The notes: a model not told the origin generated them from the letters alone. DNA of 27,571 nt from an uncultured Oscillospiraceae bacterium (GCA_934572355.1 CAKTKV010000001.1:1-27571), one strand, 5' to 3'; counted from the first letter of the stretch, positions 14,531 through 22,833 are shown. Program-made: numbers and translations.

Positions 14531-14902
14531 ATGGATGTGCTGCTGCAATACCTCAAGGCCTTTGCAGTCGGCGGGCTGCTGTGCGTCGTCGGGCAGCTGC
14601 TCATTGACTACACGAAGCTGACCCCGGCGCGGATACTGACAAGCTACGTCGTCGCGGGTGTGATACTCGGCGCGCTCGGAATATATCAGCCGCTGGCAGA
14701 TTGGGCGGGCGCAGGTGCGAACGTTCCGCTCACGGGCTTTGGAAACGCCATCGCAAAGGGCGTGAGGAAGGCCGTCGCCGAGGATGGCATTCTTGGCGCG
14801 CTGACCGGCGGCTTCATCGCCGCGTCTGCGGGGCTCGGCGCCGCGGTATTCTTCGGGCTGGTGATATCCCTCATATTCAGATCAAAGGATAAGAACAAAT
14901 AA
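14531..14902 (+). CDS. spoVAE: stage V sporulation protein AE (SpoVAEb type)
   Basis: 123 residues with about four membrane helices: AFAVGGLLCVVGQLLIDYT, ILTSYVVAGVILGALGIY, a Gly/Ala-rich middle, and GLGAAVFFGLVISLIF. It matches the small SpoVAE membrane protein of the forespore inner-membrane DPA channel. The start codon abuts the spoVAD stop, so translation is coupled. It ends 9 bp before a strong palindromic terminator. Confidence 0.9.
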   Translation: MDVLLQYLKAFAVGGLLCVVGQLLIDYTKLTPARILTSYVVAGVILGALGIYQPLADWAGAGANVPLTGFGNAIAKGVRKAVAEDGILGALTGGFIAASAGLGAAVFFGLVISLIFRSKDKNK

Positions 14903-14910
14903 AAAGCTTC

Positions 14911-14936
14911 CGAGACGGCTGCATGCAGCCGTCTCG
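14911..14936. terminator. perfect 26-bp palindrome after spoVAE
   Basis: CGAGACGGCTGCA joined directly to TGCAGCCGTCTCG. It is preceded by AAAAAGCTTC and followed by TTCTACGTTT. It is most likely the spoVA terminator; the palindrome has no separate loop, so the hairpin opens at its centre. Confidence 0.7.
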
Positions 14937-15029
14937 TTCTACGTTTAATTTACATATTATAATTTACTTAATATCATTTACATATTTTTATTTTCATAAT
15001 TCAATTCACATAAAGTAATGGAGTGCGTG
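14937..15029. other. AT-rich spacer between convergent terminators
   Basis: Very AT-rich DNA with two ATTTACATAT repeats lies between the spoVAE and pfkA terminators. It can be read as weak promoters in either direction but contains no gene that I can support. Confidence 0.5.
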
Positions 15030-15072
15030 AAAAAATCCCGGGTGCAGCCGTCATAAAAACGGCTGCACCCGG
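15030..15072 (-). terminator. intrinsic terminator of pfkA
   Basis: CCGGGTGCAGCCGT (15038-15051) pairs with ACGGCTGCACCCGG (15059-15072), 14 bp with a 7-nt loop. On the minus strand GATTTTTTC follows immediately, a classic U-tract. Confidence 0.85.
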
Positions 15073-15094
15073 TGCGGTGCTGTATTATTATGTA

Positions 15095-16180
15095 TCAGTC
15101 GCCAAGGCTGATGCCCATCTTACGCGCAACCTGGATCATCGGGTGATCCACGGGCAGGAACTTGGTCTTGCTGGCCGCGTCCTCCAGAGGGATGGACACA
15201 ATCTGCCCGCCCTGTACGGCGACCATGCGGCCATACTGCTTATTGATGATAAGGTCCGCTGCGGCAACGCCGAACTGCGTTGCGAGGACTCTGTCATACG
15301 GGCAGGGAGGGCCGCCGCGCTGATAGTGTCCGGGCACGGTGACGCGCGCTTCCTTGCCGGTGAGCTTTTCGAGCCGGTCGGCAATCTCATAGGAGACGGT
15401 GGAGTGCTTGCTGTTCTCGCGCTTGCGGCGGCTGGCCTCCTCGTCAAGCTTGATATCGTCCACCGAGACCGCGCCCTCGGCGCAGGCAATGATAGAATAG
15501 CGCTTGCCCTGACGGTTGCGCTCCTCGATAAGCTCGGCGACCTTGTTGAGGTCGTAGGGTATCTCAGGGATGAGAATGACATCGGCTCCGCTGCCGATAC
15601 CGGCATTGAGCGTGAGCCAGCCGGCATCGCGCCCCATAAGCTCCACGACGAAAATGCGGCTGTGAGAGCTTGCGGTGGAGTGAATATAATCGATGACGTT
15701 CGTCGCGATGTCAACGGCGCTCTGGAAGCCGAAGGTAGTGTCTGTACCCCAGATATCGTTATCGATGGTCTTGGGCAGGGTGATAACGTTCATGCCCGCG
15801 TCGGCGATGAGCTTTGCGCTCTTCTGTGTGCCGTTGCCGCCCATGATGACAAGGCAGTCAAGATTGAGGCGGTTATAGGTCTGGAGCATTGAGGGGATGA
15901 CGCTGTTGCCGTTATCGTCCACAATGTCCTTCCCGGGAACGTAATTCTGACGTGAGGTACCGAGGATCGTGCCGCCCTCGGTGAGGATGCCGGAGAGATC
16001 CTGCGGCTCCATGAATTTATAGTCGCCCTCGATGAGCCCGCGGTAGCCGTCATACATTCCGTATATCTCAACATTGTCCATGCGCTGGAACAGCGATTTG
16101 CCGACGCCGCGGATCGCTGCGTTCAGCCCCTGACAATCGCCGCCGCTCGTGATGAGTGCGATCTTTGTAGAACGCTTCAT
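15095..16180 (-). CDS. pfkA: 6-phosphofructokinase, ATP-type with Gly/Lys signature
   Basis: 361 residues. It phosphorylates fructose 6-phosphate in glycolysis. TSGGDCQGLNAAIR (11-24) binds the phosphoryl donor. GGNGT lies at 114-118, the catalytic PKTIDND at 136-142 and MGRDAGWL further on. The Gly of GGNG corresponds to E. coli Gly104, which favours ATP, while Lys137 replaces E. coli Gly124 as in PPi enzymes. This hybrid Gly/Lys combination is known from ATP-dependent, PPi-like enzymes such as the trypanosomal one. AGGAGG precedes ATG 16180. It lies 125 bp behind the MBL hydrolase gene, where I find no clear promoter, so read-through from the recJ operon is possible. Confidence 0.9.
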   Translation of the reverse strand: MKRSTKIALITSGGDCQGLNAAIRGVGKSLFQRMDNVEIYGMYDGYRGLIEGDYKFMEPQDLSGILTEGGTILGTSRQNYVPGKDIVDDNGNSVIPSMLQTYNRLNLDCLVIMGGNGTQKSAKLIADAGMNVITLPKTIDNDIWGTDTTFGFQSAVDIATNVIDYIHSTASSHSRIFVVELMGRDAGWLTLNAGIGSGADVILIPEIPYDLNKVAELIEERNRQGKRYSIIACAEGAVSVDDIKLDEEASRRKRENSKHSTVSYEIADRLEKLTGKEARVTVPGHYQRGGPPCPYDRVLATQFGVAAADLIINKQYGRMVAVQGGQIVSIPLEDAASKTKFLPVDHPMIQVARKMGISLGD

Positions 16181-16305
16181 AGCGAAACCTCCTGATCGTT
16201 TATATATGTCTATGCCTTTATGTCTAATCCCGGAAGATTATGCGCCAAGCCGCCGGGAAATGCAATAGACAATTTCCACAGATATTTGAGTTTTGCCTTT
16301 TTCTT

Positions 16306-16917
16306 TCAGCCCTGCATGGCGCTGCGGCAGTAGTAATTGAACATGCGCTCCCGCTCAAGCGTGGTGCTGTCCATGTGGCCGGGATAGACCTCATAGTCCC
16401 CGGGGAGGGAGCATAGTTTGCGCAGGGAGGCAAGCTCCTGATCGATATCGCCGCCGTCAAGATCTGTCCTGCCGCAGCTGCCCTTGAAGAGCGTATCCCC
16501 GGTGAAGAGGCAGTCCTCGACCTGTATCGTCACGCCGCCGGGGGTATGGCCGGGGGTGGCGATGATATGAAAGCTCAGACCGGCGGCGTCAATAACATCG
16601 CCGTCAGAGTAGTATATGCCGCCGTCGCGCAGGGTGTAGCTCGAATGATTGTTCTGGTGGCGCTTGGCATCGTCAAGCTCGTTCATGTACACCATCGCGC
16701 CCGTCTCCTCAGCGACGGCATCAACCGCGCCAACGTGGTCAAAGTGCCCGTGCGTAATCATGATGGCGACGCACTTGAGCTTGTTCGATTCGAGATAATC
16801 AAGAATGGTGTTCGCCTCATCGCCGGGGTCGATGACAACGCTCTCAAGCGTCGCTTCGTTCGTGACGACGTAGCAGTTTTCCTCAAGCTGGCCTACGGGG
16901 ATAGTTTTTATAAGCAT
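16306..16917 (-). CDS. MBL-fold metallo-hydrolase (glyoxalase II-like)
   Basis: 203 residues. THGHFDH (55-61), TPGHTPGG, FTGDTLF and YPGHM together supply the dinuclear metal ligands of the metallo-beta-lactamase fold, in the order seen in small glyoxalase-II-like hydrolases. The physiological substrate of this group is mostly unknown; thioester hydrolysis is the usual annotation. AAGGAG precedes ATG 16917, which lies 3 bp after the dtd stop. In many Firmicutes this gene follows relA and dtd, as here. Confidence 0.9.
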   Translation of the reverse strand: MLIKTIPVGQLEENCYVVTNEATLESVVIDPGDEANTILDYLESNKLKCVAIMITHGHFDHVGAVDAVAEETGAMVYMNELDDAKRHQNNHSSYTLRDGGIYYSDGDVIDAAGLSFHIIATPGHTPGGVTIQVEDCLFTGDTLFKGSCGRTDLDGGDIDQELASLRKLCSLPGDYEVYPGHMDSTTLERERMFNYYCRSAMQG

Positions 16918-16920
16918 GGC

Positions 16921-17367
16921 TCAAAGCTCCTTTGTATCTATTATGATAGTTATGGGTCCGTCGTTCACGGACGCGACCTGCATATCTGCGGCAAAGACAC
17001 CCGTCTCGACCTTGAAGCCGCGCTCGCGGCACTGGCTTATGACAAGCTCATAAAGCGGGATCGCCTTATCCGGCCGCGCGGCCTTTGAGAAGCCGGGACG
17101 GCGGGACTTGCAGTCAGCAAAGAGCGTGAACTGGCTGACTATCAGCAGCTCCGCCGCGCCCGCGTCCGCCGGGGCGAGGTTCATCTTCCCGTCGGCATCA
17201 TCAAACACGCGCAGGCCGCATATCTTATCGGCGATCTTCAGTGCTTCGGCCTCGGTATCGTCCTGATGCACACCGAGGAGCACGAGAAAGCCCTTACCGA
17301 TCTTTCCGTGCACCGCCCCGTCTATCTCGACGGAGGCGGAAGTGACTCTTGTAACAACTGCTCTCAT
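16921..17367 (-). CDS. dtd: D-aminoacyl-tRNA deacylase
   Basis: 148 residues, the normal length. It removes D-amino acids (and misloaded glycine) from tRNA. MRAVVTRVTSASVEI at the start, SQFTL (78-82) and NDGPIT near 135-140 correspond to the cross-subunit catalytic motifs SQFTL and NxGPxT. It begins 3 bp after the relA stop, so the genes are translationally linked. Confidence 0.95.
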   Translation of the reverse strand: MRAVVTRVTSASVEIDGAVHGKIGKGFLVLLGVHQDDTEAEALKIADKICGLRVFDDADGKMNLAPADAGAAELLIVSQFTLFADCKSRRPGFSKAARPDKAIPLYELVISQCRERGFKVETGVFAADMQVASVNDGPITIIIDTKEL

Positions 17368-17370
17368 ATA

Positions 17371-19653
17371 TTAATCTCCGTTTCTTGCAACTGATATGAC
17401 GCCCTGTATCGAGGAGAGCCTGTTCATAACGTATTTAAGCTCTGCCGCGTCCTTGACCTCCAGCGTCACGGAGGTGACGGCGGTGCCCGCGCCGTTATCG
17501 CGCGCGGAGAGCGTGCGGACCTTGGCGTTGAGCACGTTCAGCACCGCGGCGATGTCCAGCACGATACCGGAGCGATCCTTCGCCGTGATGACGACGGTGG
17601 TCTGATAGCTGTCGTCCACTTTGCCTGCCCACTCGACCTCGACGCAGCGGCCATCATTGCCGGGCTGCGAGAGCAGGCGGCGGCAGTTGGCGCAGTCGCG
17701 CCGGTGGATGGACACGCCCTGTCCGCGGGTGATGAAGCCGACGATATCGTCCCCCGGCACAGGCGTGCAGCAGCGGGAGAACTTCACAAGGCAGTTGCTC
17801 AGCCCCGCGACAAGGATGCCATGGACGGCCTTGCCCTCCTTCTTTGACTGCTGCACGCGCCGCTCAGCAGCCTCCGAGATCTTTTCAAGCGCGGTCTTAC
17901 GGTCGGGCTTAACATTGCGCACCTCGTCGCGCAGACGGTTCGCGACCCTTGTGGCGGTAACACCGCCGTAGCCGATGGCGGCGTAGAGATCGTCCACCGT
18001 GCCGAAGGACAAGCGCTTGAGGATGGGACTGATGACTCTCTCATCAAGCACATCGTCAAGCGTGAGGTTGTTGTGCCGCAGCTCCTCGGAGAGCATTTCG
18101 CGGCCGCGGATGACGTTCTCCTCGCGCCGCTCCTTCTTGTACCACTGCTTTATCTTGGTGCGCGCGGAGCCGCTCTTTGCGATATTGAGCCAATCGCGGC
18201 TGGGGCCAGGCGCGGATTTGGAAGTGCGTATCTCGACGATATCGCCGTTCTGGAGCACATAGTCATAGGTGACGATGCGGCCGTTGACCTTCGCGCCGAC
18301 CATGTTGTTGCCGACATCGGAATGAATGCTGTAGGCAAAATCGATAGGCGTTGCCCCGGCGGGGAGGTTTATAACGTCGCCCTTCGGGGAGAACACAAAG
18401 ACCTCATCGGCAAAGAGGTCGATCTTCATGTTATGGAAGAAGTCCTGCGCGTCGGACTCCTGCTGGCTCTCAAGGAGCCTGCGTATCCATGCGAACTTGT
18501 CCTCATCCCCCGCGCGCACGACGGCGTTGGCGCCCTCGCCCATCTTGTACTTCCAGTGCGCGGCGATGCCGTATTCGGCGGTATGGTGCATGTCCCAGGT
18601 GCGTATCTGCACCTCGAACGGGATGCCCTCGGAGCCGATGACCGTAGTGTGCACACTCTGGTACATGTTGGGCTTCGGCGTGGATATATAGTCCTTGAAG
18701 CGCCCCGGCACGGGCTTGAACATATCATGGATGATGCCGAGGACGTTATAGCAATCAGGTATGGTATCGACGATGACGCGGAAAGCGCAGAGGTCGAAGA
18801 TGCCGTTTATGTCAAGGTGCTGGGAATACATCTTGCGGTAGATGCTGTAGACATGCTTGATGCGGGAGAAGATCGTGGCCTCCACGCCCTCGGAGTCGAG
18901 CCGCGCCTGTATCTTGCCCTTGACGCTGTCCATGAAGGCTTCGAGTTCATCCATCTTCGCATCCAGCGCGTCGGTTATCTCCTTGTAGCCCTCGGGGTCG
19001 AGGTACTGGAGCGACAGATCCTCCAGCTCCCACTTGGCGCGCTGCATACCGAGCCGGTGCGCAATGGGCGCGTATATCTCCATCGTCTCAAGGGACTTGG
19101 CGCGCTGCTTCTCGGCAGTCTGGTAGGCCATAGTGCGCATATTATGCAGGCGGTCGGCGATCTTGATGAGGATAACGCGGATGTCCTTGGCCATAGCCAT
19201 GAGCATCTTGCGCAGGTTCTCCATCTGCTCATCCTCTTTGCTGGTGTACTGCACGCGGCTGAGCTTCGTGACGCCCTCGACGATGTCCGCAACGGCGGAG
19301 CCGAACTGACGGGCGATGTCCTCATGGGTGAGGTTCGTGTCCTCGATCACGTCATGCAGGAGCGCGGCGATGATGGAGTCCTCGTCGAGCCCCATGTCAA
19401 CGGAGATATCCGCTGCGGCGATGCAGTGCGTGACATAAGGCGAGCCATCGCGCCGCTTCTGCCCGGAGTGGGCGACGCGCGCCATCTCGTAAGCAGCTTT
19501 AATACGGCCGAGATCCATCGGGTGGCCGCTGCTCTTTATCTTCTCCTCAAGCTCCTCAAACAGCTTGTCCGGGTCGACATTCGCCGCGGCATTGTCCGCT
19601 GCCGGCATACCGGCGCCGTCGACCTGTGTGTTTTTCATCTTTTCCTGTTCCAT
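17371..19653 (-). CDS. relA: bifunctional (p)ppGpp synthetase/hydrolase RelA/SpoT (Rel)
   Basis: 760 residues. An N-terminal HD hydrolase has His62, His76 and HDVIEDT (100-106). The synthetase domain has SRIKHVYSIYRKM, FRVIVDTIPDCYNVLG and PNMYQSVHTTVIG. A TGS domain follows (DEVFVFSPKGDVINLPAGAT), then a conserved-cysteine region (FSRCCTPVPGDDIVGF, HRRDCANC) and a C-terminal ACT domain. Intact HD residues and the RxKH-type synthetase loop indicate a true bifunctional Rel, which makes the alarmone on amino-acid starvation and degrades it afterwards. GAGG precedes ATG 19653. It follows recJ by 11 bp; the apt gene often found between them in Firmicutes is absent. The first 25 residues are a variable extension. 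Confidence 0.95.
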   Translation of the reverse strand: MEQEKMKNTQVDGAGMPAADNAAANVDPDKLFEELEEKIKSSGHPMDLGRIKAAYEMARVAHSGQKRRDGSPYVTHCIAAADISVDMGLDEDSIIAALLHDVIEDTNLTHEDIARQFGSAVADIVEGVTKLSRVQYTSKEDEQMENLRKMLMAMAKDIRVILIKIADRLHNMRTMAYQTAEKQRAKSLETMEIYAPIAHRLGMQRAKWELEDLSLQYLDPEGYKEITDALDAKMDELEAFMDSVKGKIQARLDSEGVEATIFSRIKHVYSIYRKMYSQHLDINGIFDLCAFRVIVDTIPDCYNVLGIIHDMFKPVPGRFKDYISTPKPNMYQSVHTTVIGSEGIPFEVQIRTWDMHHTAEYGIAAHWKYKMGEGANAVVRAGDEDKFAWIRRLLESQQESDAQDFFHNMKIDLFADEVFVFSPKGDVINLPAGATPIDFAYSIHSDVGNNMVGAKVNGRIVTYDYVLQNGDIVEIRTSKSAPGPSRDWLNIAKSGSARTKIKQWYKKERREENVIRGREMLSEELRHNNLTLDDVLDERVISPILKRLSFGTVDDLYAAIGYGGVTATRVANRLRDEVRNVKPDRKTALEKISEAAERRVQQSKKEGKAVHGILVAGLSNCLVKFSRCCTPVPGDDIVGFITRGQGVSIHRRDCANCRRLLSQPGNDGRCVEVEWAGKVDDSYQTTVVITAKDRSGIVLDIAAVLNVLNAKVRTLSARDNGAGTAVTSVTLEVKDAAELKYVMNRLSSIQGVISVARNGD

Positions 19654-19664
19654 ATAAATAACCT

Positions 19665-21674
19665 CTACGCAAGTGCGCGCAGCGCGCGGATAAGGTGGGT
19701 GCCCTCAAGGTCGGCCTTGCCGGAGATACTGGCGCAGCGGGAGGAATATATGCCGCCGTCCTCGCTTCTGAGAAGCCCCGTCTCCCTGAGCACCATAAGG
19801 CACAGGCAGAACTTTTCGGGCGGCATACCCGCTATACACTGATGGATAACGTCCGCGGCATCTTTGCCGACGGCAAAGTCCTTGTCCATGGCGCGCCACA
19901 CACGCACGAAGTCCGCGCGGCCGGGGCAGTAGGCTGCCGCCGCCCAGTTGACGCTCTCGTCCCCGGCGAGTATCGCCGAGCAGAGCGCGGTCGGGTCGTG
20001 CCGGCGCACGGCGGCGGTAACGAGCTGCACGGTGACATTGCCGCGAAACTCGTTTATCTGCGGCGTGAATGCGAGGTCGACCGCGTCTCCCTCGGAAATG
20101 CCGAGCTGACGGGCAGTGTGCGAAAAGAAGATGCACTCGAAGTGCGAAGCACCGAGGCGCACGCGCATACGCAGGTGCTTTCCGCCGCCGACCTCGGAGG
20201 CCGATTCAAGCGTCGCCCCGCAGATGCACATGATGGGCTTCGGGTTTGCGTTGCCGTAGGGCTCAAGCATATCGAGCGAACGGACGTTCTCCACGCTGAG
20301 AAGCGAAGGATCGGTTATGAGCAGGTCGCAGCAGACCTCCGGCAGCGGCGCGGGGCGGTGACGGCGGTAGTACGCCGCGAGCGCCTCGCGGAACCTGTCG
20401 AGCCTGTCGCGGCGGATGTTCAGCCCCGCGGCGAGCGCATGACCGCCGAAGCCGGTCAAGTTCTCGGAGCAGGCCGAGAGCGCTTCAAAGAGGTTGAAGC
20501 CGCCGTAGCTGCGGCAGGAACCCTTGCCGTTCTCGCCGTTCAGGCATATTATGATTGCCGGGAGGGAATACTGCTCGGCAAGCCTTGACGCGGCAATGCC
20601 GATAACGCCCTGATGCCAGCGGTCACTTGCGAGAACTATCGGCTCCTGCGGGTCGGAGTCCTTGATGATATCGTTTGCCTCCTGCCAGATTTGCGTCTCG
20701 ATGCTCTGTCTCTGGCGGTTGAGCTCGCACAGCTCCTTTGCAAGAGCCGCAGCTTCGTTTTCGTCCTGGCTCATGAGGAGCCGGGCGGCAACGCTCGCCT
20801 GACCGAGCCTGCCCGCAGCGTTGAGGCGCGGGGCAAGAGAAAAGCCTATGGTCGAGGCCGTCAGGTGGCGGGCGTCCGTGCCGGATTCGCGGAACATCGC
20901 GGCAATGCCGGGGCGCGGAGCCTTCGCGATGCGGGAAAGCCCGTAGCGCACGAGGAAGCGGTTCTCCCCCGTGAGGGGCATAACATCCGCCACGGTGCCG
21001 ATAGCGGCAAGGTCGCCGTACATTTCGAGCATTTTTGAGCTTTCGCCCTCACAGGCGCAGACGAGCTTGAGCGCGACGCCGACGCCGGCAAGATTCTTAT
21101 TCGGATATGTGTCCCCGTCGCGCTTGCAGTCGACAAGCGCCGTGACCTCGGGCAGTGCGTCCGGGCGGCACTCATGGTGGTCGGTGATGACCATGTCAAC
21201 GCCGATCTGCGCGGCGTGCGCAGCCTCCTCGACGGCGGTTATGCCGCAGTCGACCGTTATGACAAGGCTTACGCCCTGCGCCTTGAGCGTATCGAGCGCG
21301 GCGCAGTTGAGCCCGTAGCCCTCCTCGTTCCGGTCGGGGATATAGGGCACACACTTGATCCCCTTGCGGCGCAGATAGTCCGTGACAAGGCAGGTGGAGG
21401 TGATGCCGTCCACATCATAGTCGCCGTAGACCGCGACGGTCTCCCCGTCCCTTATCGCGCGCAGGATGCGCTCGTGCGCCTTGTCCATGTCCAGCATCAG
21501 CATGGGGTCGCACAGCAGCTCCTCTCCGCCGGAGATAAGCGTCTGTGCTTCGGCGGCGGTTTTGATCCCCCTCAGCGCCAGCACCATCGACAGCAGCGGC
21601 GTGAAGCCCGCTGATAAAAGCTCATGCGGAACGGCCGGTCTGGTAAATGGAATTGTCCAGTCCTTTTTCTTCAT
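19665..21674 (-). CDS. recJ: single-stranded-DNA-specific exonuclease RecJ
   Basis: 669 residues. It degrades single-stranded DNA 5' to 3' in recombination and mismatch repair. GDYDVDG (84-90), VDCG (141-144) and DHH (165-167) form the manganese site of the DHH phosphoesterase core. GFGGHALAAG is the DHHA1 motif, and a C-terminal OB-type domain and a variable tail follow. The start at ATG 21674 has only a weak GAAGAG upstream. It is the first gene of the recJ-relA-dtd-MBL unit and has a good sigma-A promoter. Confidence 0.93.
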   Translation of the reverse strand: MKKKDWTIPFTRPAVPHELLSAGFTPLLSMVLALRGIKTAAEAQTLISGGEELLCDPMLMLDMDKAHERILRAIRDGETVAVYGDYDVDGITSTCLVTDYLRRKGIKCVPYIPDRNEEGYGLNCAALDTLKAQGVSLVITVDCGITAVEEAAHAAQIGVDMVITDHHECRPDALPEVTALVDCKRDGDTYPNKNLAGVGVALKLVCACEGESSKMLEMYGDLAAIGTVADVMPLTGENRFLVRYGLSRIAKAPRPGIAAMFRESGTDARHLTASTIGFSLAPRLNAAGRLGQASVAARLLMSQDENEAAALAKELCELNRQRQSIETQIWQEANDIIKDSDPQEPIVLASDRWHQGVIGIAASRLAEQYSLPAIIICLNGENGKGSCRSYGGFNLFEALSACSENLTGFGGHALAAGLNIRRDRLDRFREALAAYYRRHRPAPLPEVCCDLLITDPSLLSVENVRSLDMLEPYGNANPKPIMCICGATLESASEVGGGKHLRMRVRLGASHFECIFFSHTARQLGISEGDAVDLAFTPQINEFRGNVTVQLVTAAVRRHDPTALCSAILAGDESVNWAAAAYCPGRADFVRVWRAMDKDFAVGKDAADVIHQCIAGMPPEKFCLCLMVLRETGLLRSEDGGIYSSRCASISGKADLEGTHLIRALRALA

Positions 21675-21709
21675 CTATTTTACTCTTCTCAAATATTTTT
21701 TAATAATTA

Positions 21710-21738
21710 ATAATACCAGAATACTTATTCTAATTCAA
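21710..21738 (-). promoter_or_regulatory. sigma-A promoter of the recJ operon
   Basis: On the minus strand, TTGAAT (21733-21738) is followed after 17 bp by TATTAT (21710-21715), about 35-40 nt upstream of recJ. Confidence 0.65.
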
Positions 21739-21766
21739 TAGAAGCCGGCAAAAAAGTCGCCGAGTC

Positions 21767-21795
21767 TTGACAAACGTGACTGCAGCGGGTACTAT
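21767..21795 (+). promoter_or_regulatory. sigma-A promoter of the metal exporter gene
   Basis: TTGACA (21767-21772), a 17-bp spacer, then TACTAT (21790-21795). The leader is about 30 nt, too short for a metal riboswitch. Confidence 0.75.
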
Positions 21796-21832
21796 ACTAT
21801 AACTGATTTTCTGAAAACAGGAGACTTTTGAA

Positions 21833-22708
21833 TTGACTGAACTTATACTCGACTGCGCGCTTGACGCATTGAAGGACGGCGCGCTAAGCATACCCATTCT
21901 CTTCCTCGCATATCTGCTTATGGAAATGCTCGAAAACAGCAAGCGCCTTGACGAGGGCATACTGCACTCATACTCCCGCAAGGCAGGGCCTGCGCTCGGG
22001 GGGCTCCTCGGCGCGATACCGCAGTGCGGCATATCCGGCGCGGCGGCGACGCTGTTTTCCACAGGCTCTATAAGCGTGGGGACGATGCTCGCGGTATTTT
22101 TTGCCACCTCGGATGAAATGCTGCCGGTCATGCTCTCCTCGCTTGCCGACGGCAAGGGCGCGACGGACATCGGGCAGATCGCCGCGATAGTCGCGGCAAA
22201 GGCGGTGATGGGCATTGTCCTCGGCTACCTTGTCGACGCCTTCGGCAGCCGGCTCTTCGCGCGGGACAAGAACATCCACAGCTTCTGCGAGCGTGAGCAC
22301 TGCGAGTGCGACGAGGAAGAGGGCAGCGTGTGGCTCTCGGCGCTCAAACACACGGTGAAGATCGCCGTGATGCTTATCGCCGTCACCTTCGCGCTCAATA
22401 TAATATTGGAGCTTGTCGGTATCGAGCGGCTGGGCGCGACGGTGTTCGCAACTCCCGTCGTCGGCGAGCTGCTGCTCGCACTCTTCGGGCTTATCCCAAA
22501 CTGCTCCGTCTCCGTTGTCATCACTGAGGCGTATCTTTCCGGTATCATCGGGCTCGGCGGGCTGTTCGCGGGGCTGCTGTCAAACGCCGGTATCGGCCTG
22601 CTGGTGCTGCTGCGCACGAATAAGGACCGCCGCGAGAACCTGACGGTCATCGCGCTGCTGTTCCTCCTCGGCGCGGTGAGCGGGATGCTTATAAATCTGG
22701 TCGTATAA
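21833..22708 (+). CDS. putative 10-TM heavy-metal/manganese exporter (ArsP_2-like)
   Basis: 291 residues, starting at TTG 21833 behind AGGAG. It has two halves with repeated motifs, GAIPQCGISGA (60-70) and GLIPNCSVSVV (219-229), each in a run of hydrophobic helices. The central hydrophilic loop has Cys152, His156, Cys157, Cys159 and a run of Asp/Glu, a plausible metal-binding site. This is the pattern of the putative 10-TM heavy-metal exporter family, annotated variously as arsenic or manganese efflux; the true substrate is not established. It has its own promoter and is divergent from recJ. A strong terminator lies about 95 bp downstream, behind a second promoter-like sequence. Confidence 0.65.
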   Translation: MTELILDCALDALKDGALSIPILFLAYLLMEMLENSKRLDEGILHSYSRKAGPALGGLLGAIPQCGISGAAATLFSTGSISVGTMLAVFFATSDEMLPVMLSSLADGKGATDIGQIAAIVAAKAVMGIVLGYLVDAFGSRLFARDKNIHSFCEREHCECDEEEGSVWLSALKHTVKIAVMLIAVTFALNIILELVGIERLGATVFATPVVGELLLALFGLIPNCSVSVVITEAYLSGIIGLGGLFAGLLSNAGIGLLVLLRTNKDRRENLTVIALLFLLGAVSGMLINLVV

Positions 22709-22731
22709 ATCCCTGCGCAACTGCGCGTTGC

Positions 22732-22759
22732 TTGACCTTGGGAGCGTTCCTGATATAAT
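22732..22759 (+). promoter_or_regulatory. consensus promoter in the gap behind the exporter gene
   Basis: TTGACC (22732-22737), 16 bp, then a perfect TATAAT (22754-22759). No plus-strand gene follows before the terminator at 22802-22833. Confidence 0.55.
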
Positions 22760-22765
22760 CGGAAT

Positions 22766-22833
22766 AAATGTGTCCCTTCGGGACGGATCAGAATATAATT
22801 TATGCGAGCCGCAAATTGCGGCTCGCATTTTTT
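22766..22833 (+). ncRNA. candidate short RNA between a promoter and an intrinsic terminator
   Basis: The promoter at 22732-22759 would start a transcript near 22766 that ends in the T-run at 22828-22833, about 65 nt. It would contain a small hairpin GTCCCTTCGGGAC (22772-22784) with a UUCG loop, an AU-rich linker, and the terminator stem. I see no open reading frame with a ribosome binding site that ends inside it. The promoter and hairpins are visible; an actual RNA is inference. Confidence 0.3.
22802..22833 (+). terminator. intrinsic terminator after the exporter/candidate small RNA
   Basis: ATGCGAGCCGCAA and TTGCGGCTCGCAT form a long GC-rich stem around a minimal loop, followed by TTTTTT. 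It ends the plus-strand unit. On the other strand it sits just behind the ABC ATPase gene and may also stop that operon, although the tail there is only AU-rich. Confidence 0.8.

Noticed and set aside
18073..19842. 589-codon plus-strand frame opposite relA
   Set aside because: relA on the minus strand is intact with all domains; the antisense frame has no motif and no ribosome binding site.
21796..21832. Manganese (yybP-ykoY) riboswitch before the exporter gene
   Set aside because: The leader between promoter and start codon is only about 30 nt and lacks the conserved loops.
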